A DNA stretch of 50,857 nt. Source: Pseudomonadota bacterium (lineage in GTDB: Bacteria; Pseudomonadota; Alphaproteobacteria; Sphingomonadales; Sphingomonadaceae). The stretch lies in NCBI GenBank assembly GCA_023400405.1, contig JAEXFD010000028.1, positions 1 to 50,857 on the forward strand. The letters run 5' to 3'. The notes beneath the pieces were generated by a model that was not told the DNA's origin, did not search any database, and saw only the letters and a list, made by a program, of their open reading frames with translations. The position numbers and the translations under genes are program-made. Below are positions 25,442-34,292 of this stretch, in pieces (within the stretch, counting starts at the first letter, position 1; the number at the start of each line of letters is the position of its first letter).

Positions 25442-26209
25442 TCAGGCGATGAATTGTTCCATCGTGATTCGATCGTCGAGCGCATGCTCCGGATCGAACA
25501 GCAAGGTGAGGTCGCGGTGGTGGTCGATCTCGATTTCCACCTGTGCAACGTCGCGCACTTCGCGCTGATCGGCGACGGCGCTGACGGGGCGCTTGTCCGC
25601 TTCGAGCACGCGAATCGCGATGCGGGCGCGATCGGGCAGGATCGCCCCGCGCCAGCGCCGCGGGCGGAACGGGCTGATCGGCGTCATCGCCAGCATCGCC
25701 GATCCGAGCGGGAGGATCGGGCCTTGGACGGAGAGGTTATAGGCCGTCGATCCCGCGGGCGTTGCCACCAGCACGCCGTCGCAGACCAATTCGGGCAGCA
25801 CCACGCGATCGTTGACGGTAATCTCCAGCTTGGCGGTCTGACGGGTCTCGCGCAGGAACGAGACTTCGTTGATCGCCGGCAGCTCGCAGCGCTCGCCCGA
25901 GGTGGTGATGGCGCTCATCTTGAGCGGGCTGACCTTGAAGGGCCGTGCGCGATCGAGCCGCTGGTCGAGTTGTTCGAGGCGCCAGTCGTTCATCAGGAAG
26001 CCGACCGTGCCCAGGTTCATGCCGAACACGGGCAGGCTGCGCCGGCTTTCGAGCATGGTGTGGAGCGTCTGGAGCATGAACCCGTCGCCGCCCAGGGCGA
26101 CCACCATTTCGGCCTGATCCATCGGCACCCACTCATAGGCGCGGCGCAATTCCTCCGCGGCGTGCTGCGCGGGTTCGGTCGGGGAGACGGCGAGGGCGCG
26201 GCGCGTCAT
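25442..26209 (-). CDS. nadK: NAD kinase
   Basis: 255 residues, normal for the short bacterial NadK that phosphorylates NAD to NADP with ATP or polyphosphate. The signature GGDG is at residues 40-43, followed by NLGTVGFLMN, PAINEVSF and ATPAGSTAYNLSVQGPILP, all typical. It starts inside the end of moaA as an ATGA overlap (26209-26206), so the two genes are cotranscribed and probably coupled, with no obvious functional link. The tRNA-Asn promoter begins six bases beyond its stop. Confidence 0.95.
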   Translation of the reverse strand: MTRRALAVSPTEPAQHAAEELRRAYEWVPMDQAEMVVALGGDGFMLQTLHTMLESRRSLPVFGMNLGTVGFLMNDWRLEQLDQRLDRARPFKVSPLKMSAITTSGERCELPAINEVSFLRETRQTAKLEITVNDRVVLPELVCDGVLVATPAGSTAYNLSVQGPILPLGSAMLAMTPISPFRPRRWRGAILPDRARIAIRVLEADKRPVSAVADQREVRDVAQVEIEIDHHRDLTLLFDPEHALDDRITMEQFIA

Positions 26210-27204
26210 CCGCCGGTAACGCTCATATGCCGGGAAACCGCGGGCTCGGCGCCGGTCGCGATACGGAAGGCGTGGCGCGCGGGCTTGTGCGCCAGCGCGT
26301 CGTCGATCGCGGCATCGAGCGCAGCGATCCCGCCGCCGCGCAATGCCGCCTTGAGATCGGCGCGGTCGTCATGGCCGAGGCACATATAGAGCTTGCCTTC
26401 CGAAGTGAGCCGCACCCGGTTGCAGCCGTCGCAGAAATTGGCGGTGAGGGGCGAAATCAGGCCGAGCCGCGTGCCCGTGCCTGCAACCCGCCAGTAGCGG
26501 GCGGGGCCGCCGCTGCGATGATCGTCGGCGACCAGGGCGAAGCGCGCCTGGAGGGCGGGTACTATGTCGGTGAGCGGCAGGAAGCGATCGACCCGCTCTT
26601 CCTCGACCTGGCCGAGCGGCATGGTCTCGATCAGGGTAAGGTCCATGCCCTCGGACACGGCCCAGTCGAGCATCGGCGCGATCTCGTCTTCGTTCAGCCC
26701 CTTGAGCGCGACCATGTTGAGCTTGACGCGCAGCCCTGCGGCACGAGCGGCGGCGATGCCCTGGAGCACCTGCTCGAGATCGCCATGGCGAGTGATGTGC
26801 CTGAAACGCGCGGGATCGCGGCTGTCGAGGCTCACATTGATTCGCCGCACGCCAGCTGCTGCCAGTGCTTCGGCATGGGCGGCGAGGCGCGTCGCGTTGG
26901 TGGTGAGGGTCAGTTCGTCGAGCCCGTCGCCAAGCCGGCGGCCGATGCGGCGGACCAGGTCGATCGCGTCGCGGCGGACCAGCGGCTCTCCGCCGGTCAG
27001 CCGAATCTTGGTGGTGCCGCGGTCGATGAAGCGATCGGCGATCAGCGCAATCTCTTCGAGCGTGAGCAGCGCCGCGCGCGGCAGGAAGGTCATCGCTTCG
27101 GCCATGCAATAGCGGCAGCGCAAATCGCAGCGATCGGTCACCGAAATCCGCAGATAGCGTATCGCGCGGCCATGGGCGTCGATCAGGGCGGGCGCGGCAG
27201 CCAT
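26206..27204 (-). CDS. moaA: MoaA, GTP 3',8-cyclase
   Basis: 332 residues. The N-terminal radical-SAM motif has Cys26, Cys30 and Cys33 (CDLRCRYC) for the first 4Fe-4S cluster. The C-terminal cluster ligands are in NFCDGCNRVRL and the cysteine of KLYMCLG. The chain ends in VTGG; the terminal Gly-Gly is typical of MoaA and needed for activity in known cases. It performs the first step of molybdenum cofactor synthesis, converting GTP to the cyclic intermediate used by MoaC. The molybdenum enzyme genes about 2.4 kb away would need its product. The stop overlaps nadK. Confidence 0.95.
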   Translation of the reverse strand: MAAAPALIDAHGRAIRYLRISVTDRCDLRCRYCMAEAMTFLPRAALLTLEEIALIADRFIDRGTTKIRLTGGEPLVRRDAIDLVRRIGRRLGDGLDELTLTTNATRLAAHAEALAAAGVRRINVSLDSRDPARFRHITRHGDLEQVLQGIAAARAAGLRVKLNMVALKGLNEDEIAPMLDWAVSEGMDLTLIETMPLGQVEEERVDRFLPLTDIVPALQARFALVADDHRSGGPARYWRVAGTGTRLGLISPLTANFCDGCNRVRLTSEGKLYMCLGHDDRADLKAALRGGGIAALDAAIDDALAHKPARHAFRIATGAEPAVSRHMSVTGG

Positions 27205-27262
27205 GCGCCGGAGTTAGGCGCGATGATGGCGGTCGGCAAGCGTTGGCGCTATCGTGGGGGGA

Positions 27263-29245
27263 ATGTCGGAAGATTTCACTGTCATCGAAGGCGCCCATGC
27301 CGATTCGGCGCCCGTCTTCATCCTCTCCTTCCGCCAGCGCGACGAAGTCGCCGCGGCGGCGGCGGGCGGCGGCTGGCGGGTGGTCGCGGCGCGGCGTTCG
27401 GACGCGCTCGAGCGGCGATTCCTGGCGAGCGGGGCGAGCGTTGCGGTGATCGACGCGCGCGGCGCGATGACCGAAGGCCTCGACGCAGCCAAGCTGCTCG
27501 GCCCGACGATCGAGGGCCATGGATCGGCGATGCTGATCCTGGTCTCGCAGAGCGACGCCGTCCACATGCGCTACTTCTTCGATGCCGGCGCCACGCATTT
27601 CCTGTCGAGCCCGATGTCGTCGGCGGCCATGGCGCACGCGATCCGGTTTGCCCAGCGCCATGTCGAGCGGCTGGCGGGCTGGGCGGGGCAGGGGAACGGG
27701 CCGACCGAGCCGCTCGGCTGGAGCTTCGATCCCGCGATCCGCTCGCTCCAACTGACGCCGGCGCTCGCGGCACTTCTGCAACTCCCGGAAGGGCCTGGGC
27801 CGCGAGCGCTGTTCGCACGTCTTGATCCACAGGACCGCGAGACGGCGCGCTCGGCGCTGCGCAGGCTGGCGGAGGGGGCTGCCTCGACTGCCTTCGCGCA
27901 TGACCTCGCCGGGGTCGGCCGCGTCGTCCAGCATCTTCAGCGCAATGCAGAAACCGGGCGCCTGCATGCGCTGGTCGAGGCGCTCGGCGTCGCGCCCGAT
28001 GCCGATGCCGCGGTGCGCAGCGCGCTCGGCGGCGTGCGCGACGGCCCCGCCGCACGGCGCTGGATCGACCAGCGGCTCGCCGATGGCGCAACCGTCCAGA
28101 TCGTGCTCATCGGCCTTACCCGCTTCGATACGGTCAACACGGCTTATGGCCGGGCGACGGGCGACGAGCTGCTTCGCGCGGTCTCGCGTCGGGTCGGCGA
28201 AGTCGCGCGCGAGACGCTGGGCGGCCATGCCATTGCGGCGCGGATCGGCGGGTCCGACTTCATCGTCGGCACCGATGCCGGTTCTGCCGATGCGGCCGCT
28301 GCAGCCGCGGTTCGGCTCGAAGAGGCACTGTCGCGGCCGTTCGTGGCGGGGGGCAATATCGCGCCGCTGGGTGCGCGGCTGGTCACCCAGGCCAGCCAGA
28401 CGGGCGACAATGCCGCTTCCCTGCTCCGCCGGGCAAGCGAGGCGCTGCTCGGCGATGCCCCCAGCGAGGCCGGGGCACCGTCGATCGACTTGCTCGTCGA
28501 TGGCATTCACCGTGCGCTCGAACGCAACGAGATCGGCGTGCTCTTCCAGCCCCAGGTCTCGATCGCTACCGGCCAGATCGTGGGCGCCGAGGCCCTGGCG
28601 CGCTGGAACCATCCCGAATTCGGCGAACTGGGTGCCGAGATTCTGTTCGCCGCGGCTGAACGGGCGGGTCTGGACGGCGCGTTGAGCGATCACGTCCAGC
28701 GCCGTGCGCTCGGCCGGGCGGCCAACTGGCCCACGGCACTCGGCAAGTTGCGCCTATCGGTCAACGTCACCGCTGCGGACGTCGCGCGGCCCGGCTTCGT
28801 CGATTCGCTGCTCGGCCGAGTCGATGCGAGCGGATTCCCCCGCCATCGGCTCACGCTGGAGATCACCGAAGGCGGGATCATGTCCGATCTCGGCATCGCC
28901 GCCCGCCTGCTGACCGAGTTGCGCGCCGCCGGCTGCCGCGTTGCGATCGACGATTTCGGGACGGGCTATTCGAGCCTCGCCTATCTGAAGGCCCTGCCGC
29001 TCGACTATCTCAAGATCGACAAGAAGCTCGCGCAAGACATCACCGGCTCGCATCGCGACCGCGTGGTGGTGCGCGGCGTGATCGACATGGCGCGCTCGCT
29101 CGGGCTGGCCGTGGTGGCGGAGGGCGTGGAAACGCCCGAGCAGCTCGACTTGCTGGCGAAGGAAGGATGCCAGTATTTCCAGGGCTTCCTGTGCTCGGCG
29201 CCTGTCGATGTACCGGCGCTCGCCCAGCTCGCGGGCCAGCGATGA
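27263..29245 (+). CDS. EAL phosphodiesterase with degenerate receiver and GGDEF
   Basis: 660 residues, three parts. Residues about 15-125 look like a receiver fold without its key residues: no acidic pair after the first strand, and the conserved Lys-Pro is Ser-Pro (FLSSPMSS). Residues about 255-410 are a GGDEF-like domain that cannot be an active cyclase, because the signature is GGSDF and the metal aspartate of the first motif is threonine (LIGLTRFD). The C-terminal EAL domain is complete: EALARW, SVNVTA, EITEGG, DDFGTGYSSL, LKIDKK, EGVETPEQ. It should hydrolyse cyclic-di-GMP. No membrane segment. The ATG follows GGGGGGA; nine bases upstream a GTG is also in frame. The stop overlaps the next start (ATGA). 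Confidence 0.88.
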   Translation: MSEDFTVIEGAHADSAPVFILSFRQRDEVAAAAAGGGWRVVAARRSDALERRFLASGASVAVIDARGAMTEGLDAAKLLGPTIEGHGSAMLILVSQSDAVHMRYFFDAGATHFLSSPMSSAAMAHAIRFAQRHVERLAGWAGQGNGPTEPLGWSFDPAIRSLQLTPALAALLQLPEGPGPRALFARLDPQDRETARSALRRLAEGAASTAFAHDLAGVGRVVQHLQRNAETGRLHALVEALGVAPDADAAVRSALGGVRDGPAARRWIDQRLADGATVQIVLIGLTRFDTVNTAYGRATGDELLRAVSRRVGEVARETLGGHAIAARIGGSDFIVGTDAGSADAAAAAAVRLEEALSRPFVAGGNIAPLGARLVTQASQTGDNAASLLRRASEALLGDAPSEAGAPSIDLLVDGIHRALERNEIGVLFQPQVSIATGQIVGAEALARWNHPEFGELGAEILFAAAERAGLDGALSDHVQRRALGRAANWPTALGKLRLSVNVTAADVARPGFVDSLLGRVDASGFPRHRLTLEITEGGIMSDLGIAARLLTELRAAGCRVAIDDFGTGYSSLAYLKALPLDYLKIDKKLAQDITGSHRDRVVVRGVIDMARSLGLAVVAEGVETPEQLDLLAKEGCQYFQGFLCSAPVDVPALAQLAGQR

Positions 29246-29628
29246 ACGATCCGCGTGACCTGAGCGGCGTCTGGTACGGCCGCTATGTCGATCGACATGG
29301 CGGACAGAACACCAGCTTCATCGCCTTGTTCGACGAGAAGGGCGGCCATGTGAGCGGCACGATCACCGAGCCGGCAGACGGGGCGGGCGGCATCCGGCGC
29401 GCGACCGTGTTGGGAACGCGCAACGGCGCGAGCGTCGGCTTCGTGAAGCAATATCATGGCCGCTGGACTCACGCCGTCCACTATTCGGGTGCGGTTTCCG
29501 AGCATGGCCTCGAAGCGAACGGCACCTGGCAGGTCGACGGATTGCGCGGCAGCTTCGTCATGCAGCGCGAGAAATTCTCCGCCGAGGAACTCGCCGACGA
29601 ACGCGAAGACGTCCTCAACTTGAATTGA
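29242..29628 (+). CDS. Unknown small protein coupled to the EAL gene
   Basis: 128 residues, no family recognised. The first two-thirds are rich in beta-type segments with repeated Trp/Tyr/Gly patterns: GVWYGRYVDR, TSFIALFDEKG, VSGTITEP, GFVKQYHGRW and EANGTWQVD. This suggests a small beta-barrel or lipocalin/avidin-like fold. The last 25 residues are acidic and probably helical. No signal peptide. It starts within the stop of the EAL phosphodiesterase gene (ATGA), so it is translationally coupled and may act with it. It is convergent with the molybdenum enzyme genes, with three bases between the stops. Confidence 0.75.
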   Translation: MNDPRDLSGVWYGRYVDRHGGQNTSFIALFDEKGGHVSGTITEPADGAGGIRRATVLGTRNGASVGFVKQYHGRWTHAVHYSGAVSEHGLEANGTWQVDGLRGSFVMQREKFSAEELADEREDVLNLN

Positions 29629-29631
29629 TCG

Positions 29632-31836
29632 TCACGCCGTTACCGGCATCTGCGCGAGCAGCTTGTCGAGCGTGATCGGATAGTCGCGGACCCGAACGCC
29701 GGTGGCGTTGTAGATGGCGTTCGCCACCGCCGCGCCCACGCCGCAGATGCCCAGCTCGCCCACGCCCTTGGCCTTCATCGGCGAGCTGGCCGGGTCCGTC
29801 TCGTCGAGGAAGATCACGTCCTGGTGCGGGATATCGGCATGCACGGGGACTTCATAGCCGGCGAGGTCGTGATTGACGAAGAAGCCGAAGCGCTTATCGA
29901 CCACCAGCTCTTCCATCAGCGCCGCGCCCGCTCCCATCGTCATCGCGCCGATCACCTGGCTGCGCGCCGATTTGGGATTGAGAATGCGACCTGCGGCGCA
30001 CACCGCGAGCATCCGGCGGACGCGAATTTCGGCCGTTGCGGAATCGACGCCCACTTCGACGAAATGCGCGCCGAAGGTCGATTGCTGGTAGCGCTTGGCG
30101 AGATCGCCATATTCCATCACGTCCTCGGCGACGATTTCGCCGCCCGCGGCGGCTTGGGTGAGGGGGACGCTGCGCCCGCCTGCGCTGACCTTGCCCTTTT
30201 CGAACACGGCATCCGCCGAGTTGAAGCCAAGCTTCTGTGCCACCGCGTCGCGCAGCTTGACGCTCGCGGCATAGACCCCAGCGGTCGAGCTGTTCGCGCC
30301 CCATTGTCCCCCGGATCCGGCTGAAACCGGAAAGGCGGAATCTCCCAGCTTCACCACCACCTGGCTCAGCGGCACGCCCATCATCTCGGCTGCCGTCTGC
30401 GCGATGATCGTATAGCTGCCGGTGCCGATATCGGTCATGTCGGTTTCGACCGTCACAACGCCCCGCGAATCCAGGCGCACGCGCGCCGCCGACTTCATGT
30501 TGAGATTGTTGCGGAACGCGGCGGCCATGCCGATGCCGACCAACCATCGACCGTCGCGGTGCTGAGCGGGCGTCGCGCTGCGCCGGGACCAGCCAAACCG
30601 GTCGGCGCCCGTCCGCATGCATTCGATCAGCCGGCGCTGCGAAAAGGGGCGGTTCGGCTTCTCGGGATCGACCCGAGTGTCGTTGATCGCGCGGAACTCG
30701 ATCGGGTCCATGCCGAGCTTCTCGGCCATCTCATCCATGGCGATCTCCAGCGCCATCAGGCCCGGCGCTTCGCCCGGCGCGCGCATCGCATTGCCTTCGG
30801 ACAAATCGAGCACAGCGAGCCGCATCGCCGTCATCCGGTTGGCGCCGGCATAAAGCAGCTTGGTCTGCGCCACCGCGGTTTCGGGTCCGCCTCCCGGCAG
30901 GTCGCCGGAGCCACTTTCGTGCGCGATGGACGTTATCCGCCCATCACGCTCGGCACCGATGCGGATCCGCTGGATCGTCGCCGGCCGGTGCGTGGTGTTG
31001 TTCGCGATGAGCGGACGCTGAAGCGCCACCTTGACCGGGCGCTGGGCTGCACGCGCGCCGAGCGCAGCAAGCGCTGCATCGGCCCGGACGAACAGCTTGC
31101 CGCCGAAGCCGCCGCCGACGAAGGGCGACATCAGGCGCACCTTGTCCTTGGCGATGCCGAGCGTCTTGGCAACGTCGCCCCGGCCCCAATTGACCATCTG
31201 GTTCGAGGTCCAAAGCCGCAGCGAGTCGCCCTCCCACATCGCGATCGAGGCGTGCGGCTCCATCATCGCATGGCTGTGATCGGGCGTCGAATAAGTGGCG
31301 TCGAGCGTCACCGGAGCAGCAGCAAATGCGGCATCGAAATCGCCGACCCGGTCGATCGGCGGGGCCTTGCTGCCTTCGCTCTTCAGCGGCGCCGATTTGA
31401 GTTCGGCCGCGAGATCGAAGCGGCCCTTTTCCCGAACATAATCGATTCGGACCAATGCGGCGGCGGCGCGGGCCTGTTCGAACGTTTCCGCGACGACCAG
31501 CGCGACGGCCTGATGATAATGTTCGATGGCGGGGCCACCGAGCAAATTCGCCGTGTTGAAATCGCCTTTGCCGAGCTTGCCGGCATTTTCCGCCGTGACG
31601 ATCGTGAGCACGCCCGGCGCCGCCTTCGCCTCGGCGAGGTCGATGGCGGCGATCCGCCCCTTGGCGATCGCCGAACCGACGACATAGCCATAGGCCGGGT
31701 TCGGCACGTCGTGATGCTCATAGGCATAGGGTGCCGTGCCGCTGGTCTTGAGCGGCCCATCGATCCGATCGGTTGGCTTGCCGATGACGGAGAGACGGTC
31801 GATCGGATTCTGGCCGGCGGGCGTGTCGAACTTCAT
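29632..31836 (-). CDS. paoC: PaoC-like molybdopterin subunit of aldehyde oxidoreductase
   Basis: 734 residues of the xanthine dehydrogenase family large subunit, like E. coli PaoC (YagR). It binds the molybdenum cofactor and carries the active site. Recognisable segments are GTAPYAYEHHD near the start, FVGGGFGGKLF, EAPGLMALEIAMDE, TDIGTGSYTIIAQ and the catalytic glutamate in KGVGELGICG near residue 700. With the two genes upstream it forms an A-B-C periplasmic aldehyde oxidoreductase that turns aldehydes into acids. The subunit has no signal peptide, so it would be exported as a complex by the Tat signal of the iron-sulfur subunit. Three bases separate it from the gene upstream. Substrate unknown. 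Confidence 0.87.
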   Translation of the reverse strand: MKFDTPAGQNPIDRLSVIGKPTDRIDGPLKTSGTAPYAYEHHDVPNPAYGYVVGSAIAKGRIAAIDLAEAKAAPGVLTIVTAENAGKLGKGDFNTANLLGGPAIEHYHQAVALVVAETFEQARAAAALVRIDYVREKGRFDLAAELKSAPLKSEGSKAPPIDRVGDFDAAFAAAPVTLDATYSTPDHSHAMMEPHASIAMWEGDSLRLWTSNQMVNWGRGDVAKTLGIAKDKVRLMSPFVGGGFGGKLFVRADAALAALGARAAQRPVKVALQRPLIANNTTHRPATIQRIRIGAERDGRITSIAHESGSGDLPGGGPETAVAQTKLLYAGANRMTAMRLAVLDLSEGNAMRAPGEAPGLMALEIAMDEMAEKLGMDPIEFRAINDTRVDPEKPNRPFSQRRLIECMRTGADRFGWSRRSATPAQHRDGRWLVGIGMAAAFRNNLNMKSAARVRLDSRGVVTVETDMTDIGTGSYTIIAQTAAEMMGVPLSQVVVKLGDSAFPVSAGSGGQWGANSSTAGVYAASVKLRDAVAQKLGFNSADAVFEKGKVSAGGRSVPLTQAAAGGEIVAEDVMEYGDLAKRYQQSTFGAHFVEVGVDSATAEIRVRRMLAVCAAGRILNPKSARSQVIGAMTMGAGAALMEELVVDKRFGFFVNHDLAGYEVPVHADIPHQDVIFLDETDPASSPMKAKGVGELGICGVGAAVANAIYNATGVRVRDYPITLDKLLAQMPVTA

Positions 31837-31839
31837 GGC

Positions 31840-32790
31840 TCAGCCTCTCGCTTCGGCCAACACCGCGCCGAGCGTGCGCTCGACCAGCGTGAGCTTGAAC
31901 CGGTTCTGATCGGTCGGCCGGGCGCCGGCGAGCAGCGCGGACGCGGTCGCCTTGGCGCCGCGCGGCAGTTCGGCGTCGGCTGCTTCGACACGCCATGGCT
32001 TGTGCGCGACGCCGCCGAGCGCGACCCGGCCAGTGCCGTCCTTCGAGATGATCGCGCCCACCGAAACCAGCGCAAAGGCATAGGACGCGCGGTCGCGGAC
32101 CTTGTGATAGATGTGCGTGCCCCCGGGCGGGCGGGGCAGGGTGACGGCCGTGATCAGCTCGCCGGGGGCGAGCGCCGTCTCGATCTGCGGCGTATCGCCG
32201 GGAAGCGTGTGGAATTCGGCGATCGGGATGGCGCGTGCCGTGCCATCCGGTCGCACCGTTTCCACCGTCGCATCGAGCGCGCGCATCGCCACCGCCATGT
32301 CGCTCGGATGCGTTGCGATGCACGCGTCGCTGACGCCGACGACCGCAAGTTGCCGATTGAACCCGCCCAACGCACCACAGCCGCTTCCCGGCTTGCGCTT
32401 GTTGCACGGCTGGTTGGTGTCATAGAAATAGGGGCAGCGGGTGCGCTGGAGGAGATTGCCCGCCGTCGTCGCCTTGTTGCGCAACTGGCCCGAGGCGCCC
32501 GCTACCAGCGCGCGACTGAGCAGCGCATAGTCCTTGCGCACGCGCTTGTCGGCGGCGAGATCGGTGTTGCGCACCAGTGCGCCGACCCTCAGCCCGCCCT
32601 CCGGCGTCGTCTCGATCTTGTCGAGCGCCAGATGATTGACGTCGATCAGGTGAGTCGGGGTCTCGATCTCGAGCTTCATCAGGTCGAGCAGGTTGGTGCC
32701 GCCGGCGATGAAGCGCGCGCCCTGGGTGCGTGCTGCCATCGCCGCGGCTTCGGCTGGAGAAGCAGCGCGCTCATAAGTGAACGCCTTCAT
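31840..32790 (-). CDS. paoB: PaoB-like FAD subunit of aldehyde oxidoreductase
   Basis: 316 residues of the FAD-binding subunit of the xanthine dehydrogenase family. FAD-loop segments are FIAGGTNLLDLMK and TTAGNLLQ. Four cysteines in TRCPYFYDTNQPCNKRKPGSGC and nearby form the inserted cluster motif that binds an extra 4Fe-4S centre in E. coli PaoB, and GALGGFNRQLAV follows it. This supports the PaoABC assignment over generic xanthine dehydrogenase. The ATG is preceded by AGGAGG and overlaps the stop of the iron-sulfur gene as ATGA. No signal peptide. Confidence 0.87.
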   Translation of the reverse strand: MKAFTYERAASPAEAAAMAARTQGARFIAGGTNLLDLMKLEIETPTHLIDVNHLALDKIETTPEGGLRVGALVRNTDLAADKRVRKDYALLSRALVAGASGQLRNKATTAGNLLQRTRCPYFYDTNQPCNKRKPGSGCGALGGFNRQLAVVGVSDACIATHPSDMAVAMRALDATVETVRPDGTARAIPIAEFHTLPGDTPQIETALAPGELITAVTLPRPPGGTHIYHKVRDRASYAFALVSVGAIISKDGTGRVALGGVAHKPWRVEAADAELPRGAKATASALLAGARPTDQNRFKLTLVERTLGAVLAEARG

Positions 32791-33431
32791 GCGTTCCTCC
32801 TGCCGGCGACTTCGCTGATCGCCTCGACGATGTTCGAATAGGCGCCGCAGCGGCAGATGTTGCCGCTCATCCGCTCGCGAATCTCGAGCTCGGAAAGGGC
32901 CGGCTTTGCCGCAATGTCGGTGGTGACATGACTGGGGATTCCGGCTCGGACTTCATCGAGCACCGCGACCGCGGAGCAGATCTGCCCGGGCGTGCAATAG
33001 CCGCATTGATAGCCGTCATGCTTGATGAAGGCGGCTTGCATCGGATGCAGCTTTTCCGGCGAGCCGAGCCCTTCGATCGTGGTCACGCGCTCGCCGTCGT
33101 GCATCACCGCGAGCGTCAGGCAGGAATTGATCCGCCGGCCCTCGACGATCACGGTGCAGGCACCGCACTGACCGTGGTCGCAACCTTTCTTGGTGCCGGT
33201 GAGCCGGAGATGCTCGCGCAGCGCATCGAGCAGGGTGGTGCGCGTGTCGAGTTCGAGGTCACGGGGCTGGCCGTTCACCTCGATCCGGATCTTCGCCATC
33301 GTGAGTCCCTGTGCAATCGGAGCCGAACTCTGAGCGACGCTGCGCGCGGGGTTCGCGGCAAGCGCCGTCGCCGCGGCGCTGCCGGCGAGGACGCCGCGCC
33401 GCGACAGTCCGGGTTCGCTCAGCTCATTCAT
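32787..33431 (-). CDS. paoA: PaoA-like 2Fe-2S subunit with Tat signal
   Basis: 214 residues. The N-terminus has a twin-arginine signal (SRRGVLAGSAAATALAAN, Arg11-Arg12), unlike most xanthine-dehydrogenase small subunits but as in E. coli PaoA. The first 2Fe-2S cluster ligands lie in GCDHGQCGACTV with a further Cys in INSC. The second are in CGYCTPGQICS and GNICRCGAYSN. It passes electrons from the molybdenum centre to the FAD subunit. The start follows GGAGGG. It is the first gene of the operon; a 170-base gap to the divergent TPR gene should hold its promoter. The usual XdhC-type maturation chaperone gene is not adjacent. Confidence 0.9.
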   Translation of the reverse strand: MNELSEPGLSRRGVLAGSAAATALAANPARSVAQSSAPIAQGLTMAKIRIEVNGQPRDLELDTRTTLLDALREHLRLTGTKKGCDHGQCGACTVIVEGRRINSCLTLAVMHDGERVTTIEGLGSPEKLHPMQAAFIKHDGYQCGYCTPGQICSAVAVLDEVRAGIPSHVTTDIAAKPALSELEIRERMSGNICRCGAYSNIVEAISEVAGRRNA

Positions 33432-33601
33432 TGCAGCCCTCCGCCCGCGGTCACCGATGTCCAGCCTAACGTAACGAACGTCACGCCAAAAGGTAGCGAC
33501 GCGCTCATTCGGTGGAGGACAGCGCCCGAAATCGGTTTAGGGTCGGAGCAAGCGTACCGCGCTACGCCAGCCTGATGACGAATCATCCACCGGGGGGACT
33601 C

Positions 33602-34285
33602 ATGAATCACGCCATCGCATTGCTGATGCTGCTCGCCGCGCCGACCGTTTCGGCGCAGGACAAACCTGCCGAGCAGGACGCGCGCAGCGCCAAGCTGATG
33701 GAAGCGATCAAGACGATGCAGGCGGGCAATCCGCAGTCGGCCGTGGATATCGTCACGCCATTGATCGCCGACTATGCCAAATTCTATCCGACCGACAGGA
33801 AGCTGCTGTGCCAGGTCGAGGATTACGAAACCGCCGCCTATGCGACGCTGCCGGGCGGCAAGGATGCAGTGATCGTCGATGGCAATTGGTGCGTGGCGCT
33901 CTGGGCCAAGGGTTTCGCGCTGATCGACCTCCAGCAGCTCGATGCGGCGCTTCCGTTCCTCGAGCGCGCGGTCGAAATGGCGCCGCTCCATCCCCATTAT
34001 CTGTCCGAGCTCGGCTATGCCTATCAGGCGCAGAAGAAGTGGCAGCTCTCCTACGATCTCTACGCCCGCGCCGCCGAGGCGGCCAAGCGCCAGAGCGGCG
34101 AGCAGCAGAAGAAGTCCTTCCGCCGCGCCTGGTTCGGCATGGCCTTCGATCTGGTCGAACTCGGCAAGTTCGACGCGGCCGAGGCGCTCTATCGCAAGTG
34201 CCTCGACCTCTATCCGGACGACGAGAAAGTGAAGGACGAACTCGACTATCTGGCAGGGCAGCGGAAGGCCAAGAAGGCGAGCTGA
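33602..34285 (+). CDS. Secreted TPR-like protein
   Basis: 227 residues. A signal peptide (MNHAIALLMLLAAPTVSAQ) should cut after AQ, placing the mature protein in the periplasm. The rest is helical repeat: LDAALPFLERAVEMAPLHPHYLSELGYAY and FDAAEALYRKCLDLYPDD are clear TPR units. Function is not indicated. The ATG at 33602 follows a GGGGGG site; the frame is open about 90 bases further upstream without signal-like sequence. Divergent from the paoABC operon and convergent with the META gene, seven bases between stops. Confidence 0.8.
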   Translation: MNHAIALLMLLAAPTVSAQDKPAEQDARSAKLMEAIKTMQAGNPQSAVDIVTPLIADYAKFYPTDRKLLCQVEDYETAAYATLPGGKDAVIVDGNWCVALWAKGFALIDLQQLDAALPFLERAVEMAPLHPHYLSELGYAYQAQKKWQLSYDLYARAAEAAKRQSGEQQKKSFRRAWFGMAFDLVELGKFDAAEALYRKCLDLYPDDEKVKDELDYLAGQRKAKKAS

Positions 34286-34292
34286 CCCGCGC

